Shown: in pieces, positions 38,168 through 46,547 of the stretch
Layout: every line of letters begins with the position of its first letter
Position numbering within the stretch: the stretch's first letter is position 1
Assembly: GCA_944326555.1 (NCBI GenBank)
Contig: CALVEK010000007.1
Location: forward strand, 24,330 to 88,329
DNA length: 64,000 nucleotides
Direction of reading: 5' to 3'
DNA from: Candidatus Gastranaerophilales bacterium
GTDB lineage: Bacteria > Cyanobacteriota > Vampirovibrionia > Gastranaerophilales > Gastranaerophilaceae
The notes under the pieces: generated by a model
Told to the model about the DNA's origin: nothing
The model's database searches: none
What the model saw: only the letters and a program-made list of their open reading frames with translations
Position numbers and translations under genes: made by a program

Positions 38168-38971
38168 TTACCCCACTAATTTATCCATACAAAACTGAGA
38201 CCTCAATTGTCTCACATAATCCAAATCTATAGTTGCAAAGATAGCATTTTCTTCATTATCCGCCTCAGCCAAAACTTCACCATCAGGAGAAGCTATCATA
38301 GAATGTCCGCAAGCACTAAAAGTGGAATCAACTTTTCCACAAAGATTGGAAGAAACAAAGTACACAAGATTATCAACAGCCCTTGCTCTATTTAAAACCA
38401 CCCATTGGGATTGCATTTGTTCAACTAATTCGTTTGGAGCACACCAAGCAGCTGGTTCCAATATCAACTCAGCGCCGTTTTTTACAAGATTTAAAAAATG
38501 TTTCGGAAATCTTATATCAAAACAGACAGAAATCCCAACCTTGCCAAAATCAGTTTGCACAACAACAATCTCATCACCTGCAGTACAATACTCATTTTCT
38601 GTTCCGCCAAAACTATCAAACAAATGTATTTTTCTATATTTTGATATTTGTTCACCGTTACGGTTTAACAAACGACTTGTATTATACATCCTGCCATTTT
38701 CTTGCTCCATAATACTTCCCGCAAGGATATATGTATTATGTTTTTTTGCCAACAAGCCTAAATATTCGACAACTTCATCATTAAATTGTTTCTGTGCCAT
38801 TTTCTTGAATTCAGGTACACTTACTCCTGAATTAAAAAACTCAGGAAGAACAACTAAATCCAAAGAAGTATCAGCATATTTTTCAATAAACTCTCTTATC
38901 TTTTGTAAATTTTTTTGTTGATAGCCTATTTTAGGCTGAATCTGGATGCTTAAAATATTAACCTTACTCAT
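38168..38971 (-). CDS. Carbon-nitrogen hydrolase (nitrilase superfamily)
   Basis: 267 aa. The Glu-Lys-Cys triad is visible: E in LVVLPEFFN, K in KYRKIHLFDSF, C in GISVCFDIRFP. An omega-amidase/NIT2 or related amidase acting on small amides is likely; the exact substrate is unclear. ATG 38971 is chosen (AAGGAAG about 6 nt upstream, MSKVNILSIQIQ matches the family start); the frame to 39028 is not needed. First gene of the nitroreductase operon. Confidence 0.88.
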   Translation of the reverse strand: MSKVNILSIQIQPKIGYQQKNLQKIREFIEKYADTSLDLVVLPEFFNSGVSVPEFKKMAQKQFNDEVVEYLGLLAKKHNTYILAGSIMEQENGRMYNTSRLLNRNGEQISKYRKIHLFDSFGGTENEYCTAGDEIVVVQTDFGKVGISVCFDIRFPKHFLNLVKNGAELILEPAAWCAPNELVEQMQSQWVVLNRARAVDNLVYFVSSNLCGKVDSTFSACGHSMIASPDGEVLAEADNEENAIFATIDLDYVRQLRSQFCMDKLVG

Positions 38972-39243
38972 CAAATCTTCCTTATAGCCGATTATATCAT
39001 ACAAAACTATACTTGACGTATTACCCAATCGGGGGTATTTAAAATTAATTTATCCTAAACATAACAAAAAAGTCTAAAACTCAATTAAGAATGAATTATA
39101 CTTTATTGTATTTTCTTCTTTTCTTTTGCCTACGCAATTCAAAAGAAAAGAAATGAAGGTATAAAAAAGTAAAATGGAATTGTTTTTTCTCTCTGATACT
39201 TTTCTTTTTTTTGCGAAAGGAAAAATAATAAGCAAAATACATT

Positions 39244-39411
39244 CCACCCATTCTTTAGCGTAAAGAACGGGTGGAGCCCAAGAAAACTCCGACCGATTGT
39301 TTCGTTCTCACAAAGTGTACTTTGTCTTACTCGTTCGCGATAAACGGCACCGGCAAAAGCGTGGTTTTGCCTTTCTGCCTCTGCTCACTCGCGCAACTCG
39401 GACAGTCAAAA
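39244..39411. repeat. GC-richer patch with three consecutive hairpins
   Basis: CCACCCATTCTTTA/TAAAGAACGGGTGG (39245-39274), ACAAAG/CTTTGT (39310-39325) and GGCAAAA/TTTTGCC (39352-39371). Base composition differs from the surroundings; no reading frame longer than chance. Confidence 0.65.
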
Positions 39412-39541
39412 TTGCTAAAGTATAAAGAAAAAAGTGATTGATATAATTACCCTGTCCTCAAACAAATGGAATTTATTGTTGTTTAAATAAGTTTATGTAG
39501 TTCACTTCACAAAGGTCGGGATAAAAATAATCTTAAAAAAA

Positions 39542-39569
39542 TACAGGGGCGTATGCCCCTGTTGTAACT
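39542..39569. repeat. 28-bp repeat with palindrome, copy 1
   Basis: Identical to 39970-39997; core ACAGGGGC-GTAT-GCCCCTGT then TGTAACT. Confidence 0.85.
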
Positions 39570-39755
39570 TTAACTAGAAACAGTTATGTTTTAAGGGATT
39601 TTTTACAGCTGCTTGTCGCTGAAAAAATTCCGCAAAAACATTTTACTGTTTCTTTTAATAAGCGTTCTTTTTCTTTTCTTTGGTTCCGTTTCTTTTCTTT
39701 TTTATCGCAAAAAAAGAAAAGAAATGAACGTATATAAAAATAATCTGGTTTTATT

Positions 39756-39798
39756 GATACTTTTCTTTCTTTTTTGCGAGAAAAGAAAGAAAAGTATC
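39756..39798. repeat. 18-bp perfect hairpin of T-rich repeat unit B
   Basis: GATACTTTTCTTTCTTTT (39756-39773) and its exact reverse complement (39781-39798), 7-nt loop. Confidence 0.85.
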
Positions 39799-39969
39799 TC
39801 AAAAGAAAGAAATACGCATATCAAAAGAGATTTTACATCTCAGAAACAAAAATTTCAGCCAATTCAGGCAGTAAATTTTTATTTCTTCGTTAAAAATCTC
39901 TAACCCATGCTACGCCATCAGGGCTCCGCCCCGAACCCCGAGGAAATTTCTTCTAAAAGTAACTGGGAG

Positions 39970-39997
39970 TACAGGGGCGTATGCCCCTGTTGTAACT
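39970..39997. repeat. 28-bp repeat with palindrome, copy 2
   Basis: Identical to 39542-39569, direct orientation, 428 bp apart. Confidence 0.85.
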
Positions 39998-40148
39998 CTG
40001 CGTCGGTTTTCTTTTCTTTGCTTCGTTTCTTTTCTTTTGCCTGCGCAACTCAAAAGAAAAGAAATGAAGATATAAAAAAGTAAAATGGAATTGTTTTTTC
40101 TTTGATTATTATGCAAAAAAATAACCTAAATAAATTTTGAATGTTGCT

Positions 40149-40184
40149 AAAAAGGTCGGATGCATAACATATCCGACCTTTTTT
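40149..40184. terminator. Terminator of ileS
   Basis: AAAAAGGTCGGAT (40149-40161) / ATCCGACCTTTTT (40171-40183); a T-run on both sides. Confidence 0.85.
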
Positions 40185-40205
40185 AACAGCTATTTTTAAT
40201 TAAAA

Positions 40206-43031
40206 CTAATCTTTACCGTTAATAGCACTGATACAATCACGACAAATTGCACCTTGACCGTCAATATTGATTAATTCACGATACTTCCAGCATCTGTCGC
40301 ATTTTTCACCGATTGCATGAGTAACGTATATAGTATATTCATCTTCACTATATTCATTCAAAACATTTTCAGGTTTCGTAACTGTTGGTATAGCTTGAGA
40401 TGTAATAAATATGTTAGCAAGCTCTTTTGCATATTTTTTCAACAACTCAGGATCTCCGCCCTTAACATAAACAGCAACTTCCAAAGAACTACCTATTTCT
40501 TTTGCAGCTCTTAAAGGTTCAATAGCTTTTGTTACTATTTCACGAAGTTTTAGAATTTTTGAAAACTCAGCTTCTAATTTTTCATTTACCCATTTAGCAT
40601 TTGTCATTGGCCAATCAGAAAGCAAGATACTTTCCAAACCTCCTTGTTGTTTTTCAGGAGTATTTTGCCAAATGTCTTCAGCCTGATGCGGCATTACAGG
40701 AGCAAGCATTCTTGTTAGTGCTTGAGAAACCTCATAGAGAACTGTTTGACAAGCTCTTCTGGACAATGATTTTTTACCTGCTGTGTACAATCTGTCTTTC
40801 ACAATATCCAAATAGAAAGAACTTAAATCTGTAGTTGCAAAGTTTTGCAAATGTTGAAAATATTTATAGAACTCATAAGACTCAAAAGCCTTTGTAACAT
40901 TGTCAATTAAATTATTCAACTTGTGCAATGCAAACTTATCGATTGGTTTCAAATCTTTGTAGAAAACGTAATCAGCAATCGGATCAAAATCATATAAGTT
41001 TCCGAGTAAGAATCTTGACGTGTTTCTCATCTTCTTAAAGATTTCAACCATTTGCTGAATTGCTGTTTTACCGATTCTTACATCATTTCTGTAATCAACG
41101 GAAGCAGCCCAAAGACGAAGAACATCAGCACCATACAGCTTGATAATATCTTGGGGCGCAACGGTATTACCGAGAGATTTACTCATCTTTCTACCCTCAC
41201 CGTCAAGCACAAAACCGTGAGTAAGAACTGTCAAATAAGGAGCTCTGCCTGATGTAGCAACAGCAGTTAATAAAGATGATTGGAACCATCCTCTATGTTG
41301 GTCAGAACCTTCCAAATACATTTCTACAGGAAGATGTCCCAGTTCTTTATGTCTCTTTTCAACAACAGCTCTGTGTGTAATACCCGAATCAAACCAAACA
41401 TCCATGATGTCTCGTTCTTTTAAGAAATTACGTCCTCCGCAATGCGGGCACTTAAATGCAGTCGGCAAAAGATATTTTGCAGGCATCTTAACCCATACAT
41501 CAGAAGATTCTTTTTCTATTGTTCTTGCAAGTTTATCAATTGTAGCAGGAGTAACAATTTCTTGACCGCAATCTTTACAATAGAAAACAGGTATAGGAAC
41601 ACCCCAAACTCTCTGTCTTGAAATACACCAATCAGAACGAGAAGCAACCATGTTAGAGATTCTCTGTTCACCTGAAGCAGGAATCCATTGAACGTTGCTG
41701 ATTTCTCTTAAAGCATTACGTCTAAATCTGTCAACTTTCACAAACCACTGAGGTGTAGCTCTGTAAATTACAGGCTTTTTACATCTCCAACAGTGCGGAT
41801 AACTGTGAGTGATTTCTTTTTTAGAAATCAAAGCCATAGCCTGATTCAGCTTGTTTATTACAATTTCATTTCCATCTTCATAATAAACGCCTTCCATATC
41901 AGGTACTTCATCAGTCCAATAACCTTTGGAATCAAGAGGTGAAAGCACCTCAATACCATATCTTTGGCAAACTTCCCAGTCTTCAAGACCATGTCCCGGC
42001 GCTGTATGAACACATCCGGTACCTGCATCCAATGTAACGTGATCACCACACAATATAGGACTGTATCTATCGTACAAAGGATGTTTTGTTTTCATGTTTT
42101 CAAGGTCTTTACCTTTAATTGTTCCCAAGACCTTGATATCAGCTTCATTTATCTCAGCATCTTTAACAAATGAGTTTAACAAATCTGTTGCAACAAGATA
42201 AACTTCATCTATATATTCAACAAGCGAATATTCATATCTTTCGTTTACACTTATTGCCAAGTTAGAAGGAATGGTCCAAGGAGTAGTTGTCCAAATAACA
42301 GCGGATAATATCTTATCTGTTTTCACGCCCGCTTTTTCATAAATTTTAGCTTCATCAGAACTTACAAACTGGAATTTTACATAAATTGCAGTTGAAGTAT
42401 GATCCGCATATTCAACTTCAGCTTCAGCCAAAGCAGTTTCACAATTAGGACACCAATAAACCGGTTTTAGACCTTTTTCAATGTACCCTTTTTGATACAT
42501 TTCACCAAAAATTCTGACTTGTTCAGCTTCAATTTCAGGAGAAATAGTTACATAAGGATGATCCCAATCGCCCCATACACCAAGGCGTTTGAAATCTTCT
42601 TCCTGCCCTTTAAGATTTTTCATCGCAAACTCTCTGCATTTAGCTCTAAGTTCGCCTTTAGTAACAGCATCTCTGCCGCCTTCTATGTTTTTTACAACAG
42701 CGTTCTCAATAGGCAATCCATGTCCGTCATAACCGGGAACATATGGTGAATAATAACCGTTTTGAGCTTTATATTTTGTAACTATATCTTTCAAAATTTT
42801 ATTCATAGCCGTGCCAATGTGGATTTTGGCAGAGCTTAAATATGGAGGACCGTCATGCAGTACAAATTTATTTTCAATACTTCTTTGTGCAAGATTTTTT
42901 TCATATATCTTTTTCATTTCCCAAAAATCTTGTATCTCGATTTCTCTGACAGGGGCATTTGCTCTCATTGCCAGTGTTGTCTGAGGGAGATTCAGGGTAT
43001 CTTTAAATTCGAATTCTTTTTTATCTGACAT
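40206..43031 (-). CDS. ileS: Isoleucyl-tRNA synthetase
   Basis: 941 aa class I synthetase. HIGH motif KIHIGTAMNKIL after DGPPYLSS, editing-domain motifs (TTTPWTIPSN, GTGCVHTAPGHG), KMSKS in GRKMSKSLGN, and C-terminal zinc ribbon CDRCWKYREL...CRDC. Length matches bacterial type with zinc ribbon. ATG 43031 is chosen (GAGGA 7 nt upstream; the TTG at 43037 has none). No T-box is visible in the leader; a TTTACT-17-TAAAAT promoter lies at 43066-43094. Confidence 0.97.
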   Translation of the reverse strand: MSDKKEFEFKDTLNLPQTTLAMRANAPVREIEIQDFWEMKKIYEKNLAQRSIENKFVLHDGPPYLSSAKIHIGTAMNKILKDIVTKYKAQNGYYSPYVPGYDGHGLPIENAVVKNIEGGRDAVTKGELRAKCREFAMKNLKGQEEDFKRLGVWGDWDHPYVTISPEIEAEQVRIFGEMYQKGYIEKGLKPVYWCPNCETALAEAEVEYADHTSTAIYVKFQFVSSDEAKIYEKAGVKTDKILSAVIWTTTPWTIPSNLAISVNERYEYSLVEYIDEVYLVATDLLNSFVKDAEINEADIKVLGTIKGKDLENMKTKHPLYDRYSPILCGDHVTLDAGTGCVHTAPGHGLEDWEVCQRYGIEVLSPLDSKGYWTDEVPDMEGVYYEDGNEIVINKLNQAMALISKKEITHSYPHCWRCKKPVIYRATPQWFVKVDRFRRNALREISNVQWIPASGEQRISNMVASRSDWCISRQRVWGVPIPVFYCKDCGQEIVTPATIDKLARTIEKESSDVWVKMPAKYLLPTAFKCPHCGGRNFLKERDIMDVWFDSGITHRAVVEKRHKELGHLPVEMYLEGSDQHRGWFQSSLLTAVATSGRAPYLTVLTHGFVLDGEGRKMSKSLGNTVAPQDIIKLYGADVLRLWAASVDYRNDVRIGKTAIQQMVEIFKKMRNTSRFLLGNLYDFDPIADYVFYKDLKPIDKFALHKLNNLIDNVTKAFESYEFYKYFQHLQNFATTDLSSFYLDIVKDRLYTAGKKSLSRRACQTVLYEVSQALTRMLAPVMPHQAEDIWQNTPEKQQGGLESILLSDWPMTNAKWVNEKLEAEFSKILKLREIVTKAIEPLRAAKEIGSSLEVAVYVKGGDPELLKKYAKELANIFITSQAIPTVTKPENVLNEYSEDEYTIYVTHAIGEKCDRCWKYRELINIDGQGAICRDCISAINGKD

Positions 43032-43065
43032 TTCCAATCCTCTATTTGTTTACATCATGGTATCA

Positions 43066-43094
43066 ATTTTATACAAAAAATGTTTAATAGTAAA
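43066..43094 (-). promoter_or_regulatory. Promoter of ileS
   Basis: TTTACT (minus, 43089-43094), 17-bp spacer, TAAAAT (43066-43071). Confidence 0.55.
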
Positions 43095-43178
43095 ATTTTT
43101 GAACAAATCATTTCTCCTAAATGAGCAATTTACATTTTTTGGAGGATACAGTAAATAAAACGCATGTAGTACCCTGTT

Positions 43179-43207
43179 AATATATAATTCGCCGTGAATT
43201 ATATATT
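43179..43207. promoter_or_regulatory. Perfect 12-bp inverted repeat upstream of fliJ
   Basis: AATATATAATTC (43179-43190), 5-bp spacer, GAATTATATATT (43196-43207). Its right arm overlaps TTGACT (43206-43211), a possible -35 of the fliJKDE operon, so it may be an operator. Confidence 0.5.
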
Positions 43208-43249
43208 GACTTGGGAAAAATCAATAAATACAAGACTTAGAGGTAAGGT

Positions 43250-43702
43250 TTGAAAAAATTTCAATTCAGATTACAGGTAGTACTGGATATAAAAGAAAAA
43301 CTGCTCGAGGAGAAATTGCTCGAGTTTTCCAAGGTGCAAAGAGGGTTGCAAGACGCAATTGAAAAACAAAAAACTCTTGAAAGCTACCAATTGGAAATTA
43401 ACGAAGCCTTACTTAAAGTATTTCAAAGCGGAAATGATTTAGACCTTGTTGAAGTGCAAAGATATAAGGATTTTATCAACAAACTCATCGTTGATATATC
43501 AAACCAAAAAGTAGTAATTCAAAACATTTCAAAACTTCTTGAAATAAAAAGAAAAGAAGTTAATGAAGTTTTGAAAGAAAAAAAAGTTCTGGAAAAACTA
43601 AAAGAAAACCAGCAGAAAAAATATTATCTTGAATACGAACAATACGAAAGAAAAGAACTTGACGACATAGCATCGAGTCGTTACGCAAGAAGCGTAAGTT
43701 AA
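43250..43702 (+). CDS. fliJ: Flagellar export chaperone FliJ
   Basis: 150 aa, almost entirely coiled coil, beginning FQFRLQVVLDIKEKLLEE as FliJ proteins do. FliJ binds FlhA and the ATPase FliI stalk and promotes cargo hand-over. Start is TTG at 43250, with GAGG 8 nt upstream. fliH and fliI are not next to it; fliK follows by 35 bp. Confidence 0.82.
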   Translation: MKKFQFRLQVVLDIKEKLLEEKLLEFSKVQRGLQDAIEKQKTLESYQLEINEALLKVFQSGNDLDLVEVQRYKDFINKLIVDISNQKVVIQNISKLLEIKRKEVNEVLKEKKVLEKLKENQQKKYYLEYEQYERKELDDIASSRYARSVS

Positions 43703-43737
43703 GAAAGAAAATAACGGGTAGGAGAGAGATTAAAAAA

Positions 43738-45681
43738 ATGACAACAGATATCACAGCTTTACTTACATCATCATTGCAGTCTTCTGCAAAAGATAAGTTG
43801 TCTTTTAAAACTGAGTTCAAAACATCAGAAAGCTCTGCATTTGACTCTCTTCTTTCCAATGCATCAAAAAACTATGCAAGCAAAGACAACAACATAAAAG
43901 AAAATTTTGCATCTAAAGATTATGCTCAAAAAACAAAAGATGCATCAGATGTAAAAGACACAAAAAACTACCACAAAAACGAAGAAAAAAATTCTGTTAC
44001 CGAATCTGATAATAAAGAAAATAGTTCAGAAATAAAAGACAAAGATACAAATTCTAAAACAGAGAATAAAACAGAAGATAAAATCGAAACAGAAAAAACA
44101 GATAAGACAGATAATGCAGATAAAACAGACAAGAAAGATATAGAAAACGAAAACAAAAAACCAAACACAGAAAACAATAAAGAATCTGCTGAAAACCCAA
44201 AAGACAAAACAGAAACAACAGAAACTAAAGATAATGAAACTGCTAAAATTGGCGAAGCTGTTTCTGCAAAAGATATTGCAATGAAAGTAATTGCAAACGA
44301 ACAAATTATTGCAAATATTGAATATCCTCAAAACGTAAATCAAACAGAAGTTTCTCCTGAGGTTTCCAGCGGAAATGAAACAAAAAATAAAACAAGCGTG
44401 CAGTTAGTTTCTAATGCAGTAAATACAGATACAAATATCAAAGCAGCTATTATAAATACAAGTTCCAATGTTGAACTAAATCAAACTGTGTCTCAGATCT
44501 CAACAGAACAGCTTCCAAATACTGCTGAAAACTTGAAAACATCAGCAAACAATACACAAAATCAAGAAAACACAGCAGTAAATATAACGGCACAAGCAGA
44601 AGTTGCTGACAATATTGACGTAGAAATAAAAACAGAAACTCTTCCAAAAGAATCATTGGATAAAACAGTAGCCACAGTACAAAAAACAGCACAAGAAAAT
44701 CTTGCCTCTGATACAGCAAGATTAACAGTTAATATTGAAGGACTTAACCAAGAAAGTCTACAAACAGAAGATTCTCAAGCTGTAACTGTAACACCTCTGG
44801 ATACAGAAAAACTAAAAAACACAAAAGAGCCAATGATTAAAGTTACAGAAGAAGTGGCATCTCAACAACCAACAAAAAGCACTAACAGCTTCATTGAAAA
44901 CAAAGATTTAACAACGAATGTAAAAAATAATGCTGTTGAAAAAATGACAACACTACAAAATACAGATACAACAGTAACAGAATCAAGAACACAATCAAAT
45001 ACAAGCCAACAAAACAACAGTTCTTTAACTCAAGGCAACGCACAAGAACAAGTTGCAAAATTGGCAATAGATAACGCAGCTACTGTCAATACAGACAATG
45101 TTTCAAGTACAGATGCATTTATTAACAAATTAAATGCATCCTTAGACATCAGTAAAAGCGGTAAAACTCAAAATTCCGGACTTAACCAAAACAGTATAAT
45201 GAACCAACTGAATGCAAAATTCAATGAAATGCAGCAAGCAGGTCAAAACAAAGTTTCTATGGTTCTTCAACCCGAAAGCCTCGGAAAAGTTTCCGTCGAA
45301 ATCATAAACTCCAAAGACGGTATCGTAGCAAAAATGACAACAGATAATCAACAAGTAAAAGAATTATTTGATAAAAGTGTAGAATCGCTAAAATCAAATC
45401 TCAGTTCACAAGGTATTAATGTAAACAACATAAAAGTTGAATGCACTCAAGAGTCATCAAATAATGCCATGGGATTTGAAAGAGAACAATTCAATCAAAG
45501 CAATTTTAACAATGCTCAAGGACAAAATCATCAAACACAAAATCATAATGGAACAAATCAAGAAGTATACAACAACGGTTATTCAACCGATGAAAACACA
45601 GAAGACTTGAACGGACAAGTTGAAATAAAAAATACGGAAACAATAATAAAACATAATGGTAAGGTAGACTACAAAGTCTAA
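43738..45681 (+). CDS. fliK: Flagellar hook-length control protein FliK
   Basis: 647 aa. A long, low-complexity N-terminal region (about 1-480) rich in Lys, Glu, Asn, Thr acts as the molecular ruler; the C-terminal Flg_hook domain (KVSMVLQPESLGKVSVEIINSKDGIVAKM, then NLSSQGINVNNIKVE, about 510-575) switches export specificity. Repetitive DKTDNADKTDKKD stretches vary easily. It sits between fliJ and flgD, its usual place. GGAGAG precedes the ATG. Confidence 0.9.
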   Translation: MTTDITALLTSSLQSSAKDKLSFKTEFKTSESSAFDSLLSNASKNYASKDNNIKENFASKDYAQKTKDASDVKDTKNYHKNEEKNSVTESDNKENSSEIKDKDTNSKTENKTEDKIETEKTDKTDNADKTDKKDIENENKKPNTENNKESAENPKDKTETTETKDNETAKIGEAVSAKDIAMKVIANEQIIANIEYPQNVNQTEVSPEVSSGNETKNKTSVQLVSNAVNTDTNIKAAIINTSSNVELNQTVSQISTEQLPNTAENLKTSANNTQNQENTAVNITAQAEVADNIDVEIKTETLPKESLDKTVATVQKTAQENLASDTARLTVNIEGLNQESLQTEDSQAVTVTPLDTEKLKNTKEPMIKVTEEVASQQPTKSTNSFIENKDLTTNVKNNAVEKMTTLQNTDTTVTESRTQSNTSQQNNSSLTQGNAQEQVAKLAIDNAATVNTDNVSSTDAFINKLNASLDISKSGKTQNSGLNQNSIMNQLNAKFNEMQQAGQNKVSMVLQPESLGKVSVEIINSKDGIVAKMTTDNQQVKELFDKSVESLKSNLSSQGINVNNIKVECTQESSNNAMGFEREQFNQSNFNNAQGQNHQTQNHNGTNQEVYNNGYSTDENTEDLNGQVEIKNTETIIKHNGKVDYKV

Positions 45682-45703
45682 TATTTGAGGGAGTAGTAAA
45701 AAA

Positions 45704-46513
45704 ATGGCAACACTTGGTTCAATTCAACAAGAACTGATAACAATGCAATCTAATACAGCTGTAAACAAAGCAAAGGAACTCGCAGCAAGCGGAGCTTCTC
45801 AAGAACTTGACGGAGATGCTTTCCTCATGTTGATGTTGGAACAATTAAAAAACCAAGATCCTATGAACCCTATGGATAACTCGGAAATGCTTGCTCAACA
45901 AGCGCAGTTCACACAGTTAACCGAATTACAGAAATTAAATGAAACAATGAATCAAAGCAACATGATTCAGCAAGCAAACAGCTTGGTAGGTAAAACTGTT
46001 CAAATTGTTGACCCCAACAACCCAGCAAGATTAATTACGGGTTTGGTAACAAGTGCAAACTTTACAAGTGATACAGCAACTATTACTGTAAACGGAAAAG
46101 AATATCCGCTCGGACTTGTTGCCGCAATTACAGACGGAGCTCCGGCATCTGATGCAGAAACAATCGCAAATAAAAAACTCAGTGAATTAAACGGAGCACA
46201 AGGAATTACCGAAGGATATATTTATGTAACGGTACAAGATAAAAAATACCAAAAAACAAATACCGATATCAAAATTACAAAAGACATGACAGTGGCAGAT
46301 TTGCAAAAAGAACTTGAAAAAGCAGGTCTTAAGACATCAATTGAAAACGGTATTCTAAAAATTGAAAAAGGAGACTTCACATCTATATCAATAACACAAG
46401 GTAAAACTGATGATAGCTCACAAGCATCTAACCTTGTAGAAAAAATGCAAATGTTCCAAAGCGAAACAGGCGATTTGGAAACAGCAATACTGGATTACAA
46501 CAGAACCAAATAA
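45704..46513 (+). CDS. flgD: Flagellar hook-capping protein FlgD with an extra C-terminal domain
   Basis: 269 aa. The N-terminal FlgD signature DAFLMLMLEQLKNQDPMNPMDNSEMLAQQAQFTQLTELQKLN (about 39-85) caps the growing hook. The segment about 160-255 (LSELNG...DMTVADLQKELEKAGLKTSIENGILKIE) closely resembles the inserted domain of the neighbouring FlgE rather than a standard FlgD tail. GGGAG lies upstream of the ATG. Confidence 0.92.
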   Translation: MATLGSIQQELITMQSNTAVNKAKELAASGASQELDGDAFLMLMLEQLKNQDPMNPMDNSEMLAQQAQFTQLTELQKLNETMNQSNMIQQANSLVGKTVQIVDPNNPARLITGLVTSANFTSDTATITVNGKEYPLGLVAAITDGAPASDAETIANKKLSELNGAQGITEGYIYVTVQDKKYQKTNTDIKITKDMTVADLQKELEKAGLKTSIENGILKIEKGDFTSISITQGKTDDSSQASNLVEKMQMFQSETGDLETAILDYNRTK

Positions 46514-46547
46514 GAATTATATAGTTAAATAAAAAACGGGAGGATTA

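Larger units (their letters stand above)
38972..40148. repeat. Non-coding island of dispersed hairpin repeats
   Basis: About 1.2 kb without a convincing gene, built from three related copies of a T-rich unit and two of a palindrome. T-rich units: A at about 39116-39225, B at 39689-39798, C at 40026-40105. Each starts with a TTTCTTTTCTTTT/AAAAGAAAAGAAA hairpin, then TGAAGGTATAAAAAAG and TGGAATTGTTTTTTC; B ends in an 18-bp perfect stem. A and C agree at about 69 of 72 positions. The palindrome ACAGGGGCGTATGCCCCTGT occurs at 39543-39562 and 39971-39990. A GC-richer patch with three hairpins lies at 39244-39411. Confidence 0.8.

Noticed and set aside
39584..40116. Open frames of 60-96 aa in the repeat island
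   Set aside because: Low-complexity Lys/Arg/Phe translations of T-rich hairpin repeats, no SD, overlapping on both strands.
44026..44343. Minus-strand Phe/Cys-rich frame opposite fliK
   Set aside because: Antisense of Lys/Glu repeat codons in fliK.
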